A stretch of 64,000 nucleotides of DNA from Synaphobranchus kaupii (Eukaryota > Chordata > Actinopteri > Anguilliformes > Synaphobranchidae). A model generated the notes under the pieces. The model was not told where the DNA came from and did not search any database. It saw nothing but the letters and a program-made list of their open reading frames with translations. The position numbers and the translations under genes are program-made. Every line of letters begins with the position of its first letter. Within the stretch, counting starts at the first letter, position 1. The DNA lies in contig CM056380.1 of NCBI GenBank assembly GCA_029718625.1, positions 12,231,493 through 12,295,492 on the forward strand, read 5' to 3'. Positions 10,144 through 22,180 of this stretch are shown here, one piece after another.

Positions 10144-11134
10144 TATATATCATAATCATCTCCTCTGCAAAAATGTCTCTCCTGTACTGGTCCGAATATG
10201 TCATTCGCACTTACTGACAATACATGATACCACATTACAAAAATGTTTTAGAGCTCATTACAAGAGAAAGAAAAAGAGAAATATTAGCCCATGGGTGGGA
10301 GCAGCATGCAGCCTCCACAGTTTGAATCACTCCACAGAGTGACGGACCCATCGGTCACTAATCAAACTTTTAAGTTGAGCGCACTACAGCCTCAAGTTGC
10401 GTTTTGCTGTGGCCTCACCTGTGGTTGTCTTTCTATGGATTGCGTATTTATCACCCCAGACAGACTCTCCTCGGTCCGGTCGCCGCCGTCCTTCCTCTAG
10501 GTGACTGGTTACAGTTACCTCTCTGTGAGAAGGTGGGTTGCGGTCTCGGGGTTTGAACTCCCGGCAGTGCGCACTGTCTAAGCCGTTCCGACTTGAGAGA
10601 AATCTGTGTAGGAGAAAATCAAGTTAGCAATCCTGCGGACTACGCCAATATTGTTGTGGATTTTTCCCTTTTAATACACAGTGAGCAAGTTTGTCCAAAC
10701 AGAACCACAAACAAAACCATGTAGTAGAATAAGAAAAAGAATTTCAGTTTATTTGCAGATAAACCCAGAATGAGAGAGAGTCTTACCAGAATCTCTCTAA
10801 CTTGAAAACAGAATACAGAAGACATTTATACACAATCTCTTATTGATTTGCTGTCTTGCCACAAGGGGCGGTTTCTAAACATACAGAGAGACAAGGGTGT
10901 TAATTTCCTGGTGTTTAGTGTTTTGACTATAACCTCTAACCTTCACACCAAGTCAAGAATGTTCAACAGAAAACATCCATCTCACAGACTGCTTGTCTCT
11001 GCAGAAACTGAAGGATGAGACACAGAGAGGGAGACACACAGAGAGGCCTGCTAAGGCCTACTCAGTGTTTGCAGAGAGCACATGTTTAATTACTTAATAC
11101 AATATAATTGATCTACTAATAATCAAAACTATGA
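10144..11134. other. Unassigned region between Tc1 and LINE
   Basis: No gene or known repeat recognised. The segment ggggtttgaactcccggcag (about 10547) resembles a polymerase III B box, but no matching A box or tRNA fold was found. Confidence 0.4.
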
Positions 11135-12477
11135 TTAAGGCTTTAGAGAGATCTATAAAAAGGGATGCACAACACTGCTTGCTATCTTTTGCTACAATGA
11201 TATCATTGACCACCTTCAAAGCTGCTGTTACTGTGCTGTGCTGCTTCCTAAAACCGGATTGAAACTTAGATAAAATGTTGTTTGTATATAAAAATTATTT
11301 TAGTTGGTCACTGACAAGGCGTTCCAGAACTTTGGCTAAAACTGATAATTTGGCGATAGGCCTGTAGTTATTTAGTGATGAGGGGTCACCTCCTTTTAAA
11401 AGGGGGAGAACATAGGAAGTCTTCCATATCTTGGGAAAATCGTTGCAAGTCAAGGTGAGATTAAAAAGGTGTGTCAAAGGTAGAGCAATGAAATCAACTG
11501 CTAACTTTAAAAAGCTTGGATCGAGTTTATCAGGGCCAGCTGATTTCCTTGGATCCAGCTGTTTGAGGGCTTTATGTACCTCAGTGAATGAGAAAGGAGA
11601 GAAACAGAAGGGTTGATCAGTACTAGTAGAACTGTCTGTACTAATCGCGGGATGCCTAGAAGGAGGGTAAACAGAATTGAATAATGAGCCGGAAGCTATG
11701 AAATGCTCATTGAAGCAGTCCAACATAGCGGATTTGTCTGAGATGATAGTGGCGTCCTTAGATATGCATGGGGTTAACTCGTTTCTATTTCCATTCTGAG
11801 ATAGAGATTTTATTGCTTTTCAGAATTTTCTTGGGTTGTTTAAGTTATCAGTGGTTACAGATAAATAATATTTAGATTTTGCCTTTTTAGTGAGGGAAGT
11901 GCACCGATTTCATAGTTGTCTAAATTGATCCTATCAGGCTCTGCACCTGTTTTCCTGGCCTTAGCCCAAGCTTTATTCCTATCAAAGAATAGGCTAGTAG
12001 GTTTAGTAGTGAACCAAGGGTTTTTTCATCCTTTAACTCTTAACTCTAATAAGAGCTATTTCCCAGTCGAAGTAAAATAAATCATGTATAAAGGCTTGTT
12101 CGATAAAGTGGTTTAGCTTTAGGGATTTTAGTATTTCTAATGGCGGCGACAACGCAATGATCACTCACATCATTTGCAAAAACACCTGTCGCAGAATATT
12201 TATGAGGTGTATTTGTCAGGATTAAGTCTATTAAAGATGATTTTTCTGGGCATCTAAGATTTGGGTGAGTGGGAGAGTCAATCAGTTGGGTAAAATTAAT
12301 TGATGTGCAATGGGCTTTAAAATCATCGGACCCCGGCGTCAACCAATCCCAATTTAGGTCGCCTACCATGACGATTTCATTAAAATTAAGATTGGATAAA
12401 AGCTGCAACAGGGTGGGTAAGGAATCACTGACTGCAGATGGTGGCCTATAACAGCCTATGATAGTGATGGTGTGTCC
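11135..12477 (-). pseudogene. LINE A (jockey/CR1-L2-like) ORF2, 3' part
   Basis: Remnant of a non-LTR retrotransposon polyprotein. On the minus strand it reads, from high to low coordinates: endonuclease core (CYRPPSAVSDSLPTLL, then MVGDLNWDWL, SLIDLILTN, SDHCVV), a linker, then the start of reverse transcriptase (LDPRKSAGPDKLDPSFLK, NNYRPIAKLSVLAKVLERL, FQSGFRKQHSTVTAALKV, SLFIDLSKA). It stops before the catalytic F/YxDD box, so the 3' half is lost. Stops and shifts break the frame between 11730 and 12080. The upstream coding continues at 16638, beyond an insertion. Clade is uncertain. Confidence 0.8.
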
Positions 12478-12660
12478 CTAAAGCTGAGGACACATTGCAC
12501 GATTTTTTAGCCCGATTTGGCAACGATTTGTCTGTGGTAGTCCAGGGAAATCCAGGCTCGTCCAGGCTAGTCGCGCTGTAAAGTTGCAGCTGTAATCATT
12601 GTGTGTGGGAGTGAAAGACTGTTGTCTGTCTCCTACGATCCCAGTCGGGAACGCCACGAT

Positions 12661-15600
12661 CTTCTTCTTCTTCTTATTGGCATCCGGTATTGTTGCATTA
12701 CTGCCACCTTCTGTATTTCTCGAAGCACTTAACTAAATCCTATCCCCCAAACCAGTTTCCTTTATGAAGTTAAAAATTATGTTTCGCCCCGTGATGTTTT
12801 CTGCTGCCTTGACTATCTTTTTAAAAGTCACCTCTTAAGTTCCTACTTCTCTCAGCTCCTCCTTCATATTCTCCCTTTACCTTTGATACTTATTACACCT
12901 TATAATCGCATGTTCCATGGTCTCTTCTTCCTCACAGTAATCACACTGACCTGTAGGGTGTTTCCCAATTAAATGCAATGTTTTATTTATCATCAATAAG
13001 AGCTATTATATATGTCCCAGCCTTAATCTTGTAATAATGACCTCCTCTCTCCTGTTTCCAATACTGTATCTTCAGTTTACATCGACTTTTCTCTGTATTT
13101 GGTATAGATGCCTACCTTTCACTTCTCTATTCCAACACTCCTGCCATTTCTGTATCACTTTCTTCCATATTACCCCTTTAGCTTCTGCTTTGCTTATTTG
13201 TATTTCTACCTGTATCTCCTCATTTGCTAAAGCCTCCTTGGCCAATACATCCACAGCTTCATTTCCCTCGACCCCAACATGAACTGGAACCCACATAATT
13301 GTTATTTCAATACCTTTCTGAACTATATTATTGTGCACTTGAAGAACTTTAAACAATAAATCTTCCCGACCCTTTGACTTGAGAGATACTATACTTTTAA
13401 GAACTGAACTTGAGTCCGAGCAAACTACTATCTTATCTGGTTTGACCTCTTCCACCCACTGTAATGCCATCAATATCGCATAAATTTCCACTGTGTATAT
13501 TTCCAGGTTATCTGGTGTGCGTTTACTTACTTTAATATTATTCTTATGAACTACAAAGGCCGATCCTGCCTTACCAGTTTCTGGATCCACTGACCCATCT
13601 GTATATATCTATAAGAAACCAGGATATGTTCTACATAATTCACAAATCCTTTAACCAAATCAATTTTACCTTCTTCCCTCCTTTTAAGCTCTAAAAGATA
13701 ATAGTCAACCGTTGGTGTTGCAAGCAACCACAGAGCCACTGCAGGGATCACTACTGTTGGACTAAATTCTTCTCTATAAACTCCCATCATCTCTACTAAT
13801 GAATTTCCCACCCACCCAAAACTAGTATTCTTAACCTTTTCATGTTCCCAACAAGGTTGCAGAACTCCCTTCGTAGGGTGGGAATTGTCATGCCCCCTCA
13901 AATAAGTCTAATAATTTGCCATGAGTTCTTTCCTTCTCAATTCTAATGGCATTTCCCCTGTCTCGACCTGCAGTGCACATATGGGAGAAGTCTTGACAGC
14001 CCCACAGCATACCCTGAGAGCTTGTGCCTGTACTACATCTAGCTTTGCAATAATGTTTTGGCTGCTGAACCTTACGCAATACATCCATAATCAAATACCG
14101 AACGAATCAGCCCAACATACATTGTCTTTAAGGAGGTTCTATCAGCTCCCCACTTCAACCCTGTTAGACATCTCATAACATTTATTATTTTCCTACACTT
14201 CTGTATTACCTTATTGATATGTTCTGACCATGTTATTCTGGAGTCAAAATGAACCCCCAAAAACCGAAATACCCTCACTCTCTCAAGATTTCTGTCATGC
14301 AGATTCAATTTCACATTTTCCTCAATCCTTTTCCTGGTGAAGAATACTGTATTCGTCTTCCCAATAGAAAATTTAAAACCCCATTTATACCCCCATTGCT
14401 TTACCTCGTTAATTCCCTCCTGCACCTTCCTTACAATATGTTGCACATTCCTCCCTCTCTTCCATAGAGCTCCATCATCTGCATACAGGGATTTCCCCAT
14501 ATCTGATCCTATTCGTGAAACACATCATTTATCATAATAGTAAATAACAAAGGGCTAATCACACTTCCTTGAGGCGTTCCATTATCAACTACATATGTGT
14601 TAGACATCTCTGATCCTATTCTCACTTGAATAGCTCTCCCAAAGAGAAAGTCCTTTATCCAATTAAAAACCCTCTCTCCTACCTCATCTATGTGTAATTT
14701 GATCAAAAGACCCTCTTTCCACATCATATCATATGCTTTCTCTATGTCAAAAAACACTGCCACAACAGATTCCTTATTTGCTAATGCTTTCCTCACATCA
14801 GCCTCTAAACATAATATAGGATCCATGGTGCCTCGCCCTCTCCTAAAACCACTTTGATATCTTGCTATTATTTCCTTACTCTCAAGATAGTCAGTTAATC
14901 TTTCTGTTATCATCCGTTCCATTATTTTACACATATGTGAGGTAAGAGCAATAGGACGGTAACTTGTTGGCTTCGTTGGATCTTTACCTGGCTTTCTAAT
15001 TGGAATCACTACTGCCTCCTTCCATCTTGCTGGCAACTTCCCCTCCTCCCACACTCTTATACAGATTCAGAATCTTGCCTAACCCAATATCTCCAAGATG
15101 TTTCAACATGATGTAACAAATCTGGTCTTTCCCTGGAGAGGTATTACCAGACTTATCTATTGCTCTCTTCATCTCCTGCAAAGTAAATTTATTGTATCCT
15201 CATTATCCTCCTTCCTTCCTAGTACTCCAAGGTGCTCCCTCATTGTTTGTTCTCTACCCCTCTTCCCTTCCTCTGAAAGGTTGTCTGAGCTATCAATATT
15301 AACAAATGCCTCTACCATCATCTCTGCCTTATCTTTGTCAGACAATGCTGTCTCATCCTTAACTTTCATTACCGGGTAATCCCACTCCCTCCTATTCCCT
15401 TCCATCTTCTTAACCATCCCCCACACCTCTCCTACTGGCGTTGTTCTCCCTATTTTTATCACAAAACGATTGCCAACATGCCTTTTTTGCCCTCCTTACT
15501 GTTCTTCTAACAAGGTCCTGCACTTTTTTATACTGTATTAAATGCTGAAAGTTATGTGTCTAAGTATTCTGAATTATTTCTTTCACTGCCTTACTGCAGT

Positions 15601-16258
15601 CTTCTGTCCACCAAGGGACTGCTTTCCTCCTCATTCTTCCTTTACGTCTAGGAACTGACCCTGTTGCTGCTGCATATATCACTGAGCTTAATTCATCATT
15701 TAAATTATTCACATCCCCACCCCCCTCAATTAAAGCCATATTCTATTCACATAACTCTTGGAACTTATCCCATTCTGCCTTTGCAAAGGTCAATTTTTCC
15801 ACTCCTAACACTAGCTCTAGTCTCATATCCAGTGTGCACAGTATTGGATAGTGATCACTCCTTATAGTTGTCTCCTCCCTTACCTCCCATTCACTCCTCC
15901 CAGCCACTACATCTGAGACAAGGGTAAGATCAAGAGCAGACTGATTTCCTGTGTTCACATCAATTCTGGTTCCTCTTCCATCATTTAAACATACCAACCC
16001 CTTTTCTTCCATTAATTCCTCCACAATCTGTCCATTACTGTCTGTTCTCATCCCACCCCACAGTGTATTATGGGAATTTAAATCTCCACACCACACAATC
16101 TTACGTCTATCTTGACCCTCCACTCTCTGTAACTTGTTCAGTTCCAATCTATTACATGGATTATAGAAGTTGATTATCACCATCTCCCCTCCTGCCAACC
16201 ACGTCTCTACTACCACATATTCCTCCTCCTCCCCCTTCCCTAACACTCTATATGGGAT
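12661..16258 (-). mobile_element. LINE B, RNase H-bearing (I/Nimb-like), 5'-truncated
   Basis: A 3.6-kb LINE copy bounded by a perfect 10-bp duplication acgccacgat (12651-12660 and 16259-16268). Its 3' end on the minus strand is a short (AAG)n tail, seen as cttcttcttcttctt at 12661, typical of I-clade elements whose tails are simple repeats and not poly(A). The 5' edge falls inside the endonuclease domain, the usual result of incomplete reverse transcription. The insertion split the TIR element around it. Confidence 0.88.
13072..16246 (-). pseudogene. LINE B ORF2: endonuclease, reverse transcriptase, RNase H (broken)
   Basis: Read on the minus strand, the pieces are: AP-type endonuclease, N-terminus missing (INFYNPCN, WCGDLNSHNTLWGG, LDLTLVSD, SDHYPILC; 15743-16246); reverse transcriptase (PGKDQICYIML, SYRPIALTSHMCKIMERM, QSGFRRGRGTMD, FFDIEKAYD, NGTPQGSVISPLLF, then LYADDGALW with the catalytic YADD; about 14072-15181); a connector (13551-14094); and RNase H (IYAILMALQWVEE, VVCSDSSSVL, WVPVHVGVEGNEAVDVLAKEA cut here; 13072-13590). 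RNase H after RT places it in the I/Nimb group. At least five frameshifts or stops separate the pieces, so it is dead, but catalytic motifs are still easy to read, indicating a fairly recent insertion. Confidence 0.88.
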
Positions 16259-16637
16259 ACGCCACGATTTTAAAACATGTTTGACTTGTTTATCGGGGTT
16301 AGTCTGTGCGTAATCTTGTGGTGTGCGCTGGCCAAAGACTGAAATCGCGGTGGAAATATGCGGAAGTAAACATCAAATCCAACGTGCGGATGGCTGAGCC
16401 GAATAAACATGTTATAAACATGTTTTTTGGAATACTAAAAATGAGGACCGACTTGTGGATTTGTGGTAGAAACATGCGTGTGTCTGTCTGTACAATATCA
16501 ACTCTGTCGTTATGTGTGTGTGACACAAGATACTGAAAATCTGCATATGACAGTTGTTAAATGTGTCATGCAAATTTTTTTCATTGTCGCTTACGATTGG
16601 AAAAGTCATGTAATGTGGCCCCAGCTTTAGACACTTT

Positions 16638-16800
16638 TTAGAGCTAGACTTTCTAACTGCTTGCTGACAGATTTCGATAGCACAATGTTTGTACAGTAAA
16701 TAGATTTGGAGTAAAAGGCAATTCCACTCCCTTTCTTGAGTCGATCGGTTCGAAAAATATGAAAGAAAGAAAAAACTGACAGACAAACAAAGCAAAATAG
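16638..16800 (-). pseudogene. LINE A ORF2, endonuclease 5' part beyond the insertion
   Basis: The minus strand reads GSGIAFYSKSIYCTNIVL and then SKQLESLALK, the middle of an AP endonuclease. Joined to 12477 and below it restores the order seen in related LINEs (LALK, then CYRPP). The 5' limit is unclear; nothing readable lies above about 16800. Confidence 0.72.
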
Positions 16801-17009
16801 ACAAAAAACAAACAGGCGGTAATGCGGTGAGCAGCTCAGCTCTTCAGTGAGCACAAAGTGATTTGGTGTCTGTTAGTGGCTATGACTCCATGAATAAGCC
16901 TCCACTGGAGATCTCCTGACCGCTTTGGTACTGGAGCCTTATAAAAAAAAGTCCAAGCCCTGCCAAACACCTGCCCTCACCTCTCCCAGGGAAAGAAGGT
17001 GTTGAACCT
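16801..17009. other. Unassigned junction between LINE pieces
   Basis: No motif recognised. Confidence 0.35.
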
Positions 17010-17728
17010 TTACACACGCAGTGTGATAAAAACGTCCGACCACACCCTCAACATAGAGTTGTAGTACGCAGGAAGGCCCACAGTGCTTGTCCCCTGCATG
17101 TTCATTAAGAAGAGATGCTGATCCAGTCCCAAACCCCCTGCCATCCTCAGCAGGACACAGGTGGTCTCCCTCCAGCTCACATCAGCATGATAACACAGCC
17201 TCTGTGCAGCCTGCAAACCAAAAGCCATCACACGGCTCTCCAGGTCAATAACACCCTGCCCCCCTTCCTGCAAGGGCAGATCCAGCACTGCTGCCCTGAG
17301 CCAGTGCTGCCCTCACCAAAACAATTTTACAATAGTCTTTTGTAGCTCACTTTGGTGGTGTTAAATCAGAAAGCTTATGCCAGAGAACAGAGGCAACTAA
17401 ATTATTTAGGATTAGCACCCTCCCCCTAAAATAAACCTGAGAGAGGAGCCACTTACACTTAGACATCCTGGCACACGCTTTGTCCAGTGCACCCTCCCAG
17501 TTTTGTAGGGTGTACTGCCTTGTCCCCAGGTACACCCCCAAAACCTCATGCCCCTCCCTTCTCCAGGCCAGGTTACACAGCAGCCTGGGAGGAAGCCTGT
17601 CCTGGCATGACCCACAGAGCAGAGCCTCACTTTTATCCCAGTTTACCCTGGCTGAAGAGGCCTGCTCATAGGAGTGAATACAGCCAGCCAGAGCATGCAG
17701 GTCCTCCTGATCTCTCACCACCACTGTA
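17010..17728 (-). pseudogene. L1/Tx1-like LINE ORF2, post-RT fragment
   Basis: The minus strand reads VVVRDQEDLHALAGC, SSARVNWDKSEALLCG, LGVYLGTRQYTLQNWEG, FRGRVLILNNLVASVLWH, then GQHWLRAAVLDLPLQEGGQG, DLESRVMAFGLQAAQRL. This is the segment just after the YADD box, plus the thumb and connector, of Tx1-group LINEs common in fish. Single stops interrupt it near 17344 and 17310. The upstream half is cut off at 17728, where the 3' end of an L2-like LINE begins, so this element was the target of that later insertion. Confidence 0.8.
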
Positions 17729-19827
17729 ATTATAAAAATAAACTTTATTTATATAGCACCTTTCATGCAAAAAGACCAAAGTGCTTCACACTAGGGAAAT
17801 AATAATAATAAACAGTTAAAACAGGAAAATATTGGATAAAACAATATAACTTTAAATAAACACAATAAAAACAAATAAACTAGGATAGAGTAAAATAATA
17901 AAATGGGATAAAGCAAAATGCAATAAAACACAATGAAATAAAATACAATATAACAGGGAATAAAACTAGTAAGAAAAGATTTGGGGAAAAAACATTATAA
18001 AATTCATAAAAACAATAATAATAATAATAAAATGGGATAAAACAAAACTTTTAAATAGGATAAAACAAAATGCAATAAAACACAATGAAATATATATGTA
18101 TATTTATAAAACAAGTAAAAGAAAAAGACAAGTAAAACCTAAAATAGGATACAATCAAGTAAAAGCCATTGTAAAGAAGTACGTTATCAGAAGGCTTTTA
18201 ACAAGTGCTGCATTTCTCTGATCTGTCTGGGCGAGCTATTCCATAGTGTGGGGGCATAGAAATAAAAATAAGCTTCTCCACTTCTTTTGTAATTTACTTT
18301 TGGAATGCATAACAAGTCATCACCAGAAGATCTGAGGGCACATATGGGCTGATATCTATTTAGCAGGTCATATATGTCAAGTGGTGCTTTACCAGTCAGA
18401 GCTTTAAAAACAGGTAAAATCGTTTTAAAATCAATTCTAAATGTCATGGGCAGCCAATGCAGAGATGCAAGTACAGGTGTGATCTGAGCTCTCTTCTTGC
18501 TTCATGTCAAGATTCTTGCAGCTGAGTTTTGCACAAGTTGTAGCTGCTCTGTATATTTTTTTGGAAGACCAGAGAAAAGAGCATTACAGTAGTCTAATCT
18601 ACTTGTAACAAAGGCAAGTATTAACCGTTCAGCACCAGCTTGCGAGAGGAAAGGCCTTACTTTAGTAATGTATCACAAATGGAAAAAGGCTACCCTTGTT
18701 ACATTTCTTATATGTGGCAGAAAGCTTAAGTCAGCATCCAAGATTACACCTAGATTCTTAACTTGAGGTTTATTTTTTGGTTCTTAAATAATCCTTCTTT
18801 CTGGGCCTTAGATCCTATGGTAAGTATTTCAGTCTTATCCTGATTCAACTGAAGAAAATTCTGAGACATCCAGAGATATATTAATTCAGACAGTTTTCTA
18901 AGGAAACGATTGGGCTTTCATCATATACAGTGCCCTCCACTATTATTGGCACCCCTTGTAAAGATGCTTAGCTTAATCTCACACTGAGAAAATGAGAAAA
19001 ATCCAAGAATTGACCAAGAGAAACAACCCTTAAAGTGATCCATCCATATCTACTGCATATCTGGCAGCAGAGTGATGGTTTGAGGCTTGTTTGATACCTC
19101 AGACCCTTGATGACTTACAGCCATTTTACCAACCATGTTACTGTTCCAGCATAATTTGCAGCTAAATCTAGTCCCACCCCCCAGTTCCCATTGAGATCCA
19201 TTCAAATGCAGAGACATTATAGAATCGCTTGTAAGAGTACCAGAAAATAAGATATCAAGAGCGTTTTGATGTTGTTGGGTCACAGATATCAGGAAGTCAT
19301 GGCATGTAAAGGATATGCAACCAAATATAAAAAATTATTACTTTATTCCATATATAAATGCAGGGGTGCCAATGATTGTGGCACACAGGGTTTTGTTAAA
19401 AAATATTTTTTATTGATGAGGGATTTTTTTTATCATAATAAATTTACTTCAATTAAAGGTTGGATTTTTCTCATTTGTTCAGTGTGAGATTAAGCTAATT
19501 CACCAAACGGCTAATTATTTATAGCCCTTTTTACTCATCTTTATCAGGGTTGCCAATAATAGTGGAGGGCACTGTATATATATATTAGTCCTCTAGAAAT
19601 TACCAAATCTAGAGTATGGCCATGCTTATGAGTTAGCTCAGCAACATGCTGATTAAAATCAAGAGATAGTAGTAAGTTTTTAAAATCCATGGCCTTGGAA
19701 CCTCACACATTATCCACATGCAAGTTAAAATCACCTACCTAAAGAACTCTCTCATGATCAGTTGATATGATAGACATGAATTCAGCAAATTCAGGAAAAA
19801 ATTAGAGCAAGACTATACTGCTACCAG
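17729..19827 (-). mobile_element. L2-like LINE, internally deleted, interrupted by a MITE
   Basis: Minus-strand 3' end at 17729 (AT-rich; aactttatttatatagcacc is a frequent teleost LINE 3' motif), an A-rich 3' UTR to about 18180, then ORF2 C-terminal coding: MSQNFLQLNQDKTEILT, LGVILDADLSFLPHIRNV, RLDYCNALFSGLPKKY, QNSAARILT, LASLHWLP, FRIDFKTILPVFKALTGKAP, FYAPTLWNSSP (about 18187-18905). Beyond the MITE at 18928-19574, endonuclease coding appears: PEFAEFMSII, VGDFNLHVDN, HVAELTHKHGHTLDLVIS (19577-19800). Reverse transcriptase is missing between the two, a deletion at or next to the MITE. A 48-bp satellite abuts the upstream side. Confidence 0.8.
18928..19574. mobile_element. Tc1/mariner-type MITE (647 bp), intact ends
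   Basis: Ends are cagtgccctccactattatt and its inverse, flanked by TA (18926-18927, 19575-19576). It is the same family as the fragment at 6606-7340, here in the opposite orientation. No transposase motif was recognised; the 77-codon minus-strand ORF (19050-19283) parallels the 81-codon ORF of the other copy but has diverged by indels. Confidence 0.85.
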
Positions 19828-20530
19828 ACATTCATCTAATTGTTCTCTGACACTAAGACTATCTACTGCTACCAGCCATTCATCTAATTGTTCTCTGACA
19901 CTAAGACTATCTACTGCTACCAGGCATTCATCTAATTGTTCTCTGACACTAAGACTATCTACTGCTACCAGGCATTCATCTAATTGTTCTCTGACACTAA
20001 GACTATCTACTGCTACCAGGCATTCATCTAATTGTTCTCTGATACTAAGACTATCTACTGCTACCAGGCATTCATCTAATTGTTCTCTGACACTAAGACT
20101 GTCTACTGCTACCAGGCATTCATCTAATTGTTCTCTGACACTAAGACTATCTACTGTTACCAGGCATTCATCTAATTGTTCTCTGATACTAAGACTATCT
20201 ACTGCTACCAGGCATTCATCTAATTGTTCTCTGACACTAAGACTGTCTGCTACCAGGCATTCATCTAATTGTTCTTTGGACACTAAGACTATCTACTGCT
20301 ACCAGGCATTCATCTAATTGTTCTCTGACACTAAGACTATCTACTGCTACCAGGCATTCATCTAATTGTTCTCTGACACTAACACTATCTACTGCTACCA
20401 GGCATTCATCTAATTGTTCTCTGACACTAAGACTATCTACTGCTACCAGGCATTCATCTAATTGTTCTCTGACACTAAGACTATCTACTGCTACCAGGCA
20501 TTCATCTAATTGTTCTCTGACACTAACACC
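19828..20530. repeat. 48-bp minisatellite abutting LINE endonuclease
   Basis: About 14.5 copies of ctactgctaccaggcattca plus tctaattgttctctgacactaagactat. Copies are 95% or more alike, with one 3-bp-short copy near 20250. Being 16 codons long, the unit keeps the minus strand open as repeats of REQLDECLVAVDSLSV (19813-20283). I treat that as a by-product of the repeat length. Confidence 0.92.
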
Positions 20531-20626
20531 TTCTATCCCAGCATGTAACGGTGCTACTCATCCGGGAGTCTTGCAAATAATGTTTCTGCGCGATGAGGAA
20601 GCGCCTTCAACCTAAAAACATATGTA

Positions 20627-22179
20627 CAGTCAAGCCGGAAAGTATGCACATCCCTTTCACCTTCTCCACGTTTTATTACGTTACAGACATATTCTACAAT
20701 AGATTGAGTTAATTTTTTGTCTCAAAATTCTACACAAAATAGCCCATAATGACAAAGTGAAAACATGTTTTTAGACATTTGTGCTAATTTATTAAAAATC
20801 AAAATGTAAAATATCATATGTACACCCAAATGTATGATATGTATGATATAACACCCAAAAGTGGGTGCATTTTGTTTCCACTGATACTGCTTGAGATGTT
20901 TCTACAACTTAATTGGAGTCCACCTGTGATAAATTCAATTGATTGGACATGATTGGGGATTGCCAACACCTGCCTATATAAGGTCCCACAGTTGACAGTG
21001 CATGTCAGAGCAAACTCCAAGCCATGGGATCAAAGGAATTATCTGCAGACCTCAGAAACAGGATTGTGCCAAGGCATAGATCTGGAGAAGGGTACGGAAA
21101 AATCTCTGCAGCTTTACAGGTCCCAAAGAGCACAGTGGCCACCATCATTAGTAAATGGAAGAAGTTTGGAACCACCAAGAATCTTCCTAGACCTGGCCGC
21201 CCGGCCAAACTGAGCAATCGGGGAAGACGGTGGCCAGGGAGGTGAGCAGGAACCTGAGGGTCACTCTGACAGAGCTCCAGCGTATCCTTGTGGAGATGGG
21301 AGAACCTTTCAGAAGATCAACCATCCAGGCAGCACTCCACCAATCAGGCCTTTATGGTAGAGTGGCCAGACGGAAGCCCCTCCTTAGTAAAAGGCACATC
21401 ACAGCCCACTTGGAGTTTGCCAAAAAGCACCCAGAGGACTCTCAAACCATGAGAATCAAGATTCGCTGGTCTGATCAAACCAAAATTGAACTTTTTGGCC
21501 TGAATACCAAGCGTCATGTCTGGAGGAATCCAGGCACCGCTCATCACCTGGCTAATACCATCCCTACAGTGAAGCATGGCGGTGGCAGCATCATGATGTG
21601 GGGATGTTTTTCAGCAGCGGGAACGGGGCGACTAGTCCTGATAGAGGGAAAGATGAATGCAGCTAAGTACACCGAGATCCTTGAAGAGAACCTGCTCCAG
21701 AGCGCTCTGGACCTCAGACTGGGGCGAAGGTTTACCTTCCAACATGACAACGACCCGAAGCACACAGCCAAGAGAACAAAGGAGTGGCTTCGGAGAAAGT
21801 GAGTGGCCCAGCCAGAGCCCAGACCTGAATCCAATTGAACATCTGTGGAAAGAGCTGAAAATGGCTGTGTACCGACGCTCCCCATCCAACCTGACAGAGC
21901 TTGCAAGGATATGCCAAGAGGAATGGGCAAAAATGTCCAGAAACAAGTGTGCCAAGCTCGTAGCTTCTTTCCCAAGACGCTTTGAAGCTGTAATCGCTTT
22001 ATTTATGTCAGTAAAATAAAATTGCATATTTTCTAAAAACCTGTTTTCACTTCGTCATTATTGGCTATTGTGTGTAGATGTTTGAGGCAAAAAATGAACT
22101 CAATCTATTGTAGTATAAGTCTGTAACATAATAAAACGTGGAGAAGGTGAAAGGGGTGTGCAGACTTTCCGGCTTGACT
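20627..22179 (+). mobile_element. Tc1-like transposon, copy 2
   Basis: Same family as 8527-10141, inverted relative to it. The left end cagtcaagccggaaag follows TA (20625-20626). The right end reads tttccggcttgacta, so the final G of the terminal repeat and the TA are altered. Carries a broken transposase. Confidence 0.9.
21024..22019 (+). pseudogene. Tc1 transposase (DD34E), broken
   Basis: Starts MGSKELSADLRN. The DNA-binding half ends by frameshift after NRGR near 21226, where a single base is missing; copy 1 has the same loss. The second frame opens at VAREVSRNL and runs through WSDQTKIELFG (the residue after the catalytic Asp is Gln, not Glu), [24 protein letters not shown], and ends at WLRRK. 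There a 14-bp deletion relative to copy 1 shifts frame again; [18 protein letters not shown] with the last catalytic Glu follows in another frame. The C-terminus is replaced (EAVIALFMSVK instead of [13 protein letters not shown]) by a further small deletion. Not functional. Confidence 0.92.
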
Positions 22180-22180
22180 A

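Larger units (their letters stand above)
12478..16630. mobile_element. TIR element inserted in LINE A, itself split by LINE B
   Basis: Inverted ends ctaaagctgaggacacattg (12478 onward) and, inverted, ctaaagctggggccacatta (to 16630) enclose two non-coding halves, 12478-12660 and 16259-16630, about 550 bp in total. The flanks are LINE A coding sequence: LALK ends at the right edge and GHTITIIGCYRPP resumes at the left edge. I could not define a target duplication, so the superfamily (hAT is my guess) is open. LINE B sits within it. Confidence 0.65.

Noticed and set aside
10540..10575. Possible tRNA-like B box (ggggtttgaactcc)
   Set aside because: No A box at the right distance and no cloverleaf fold could be drawn.
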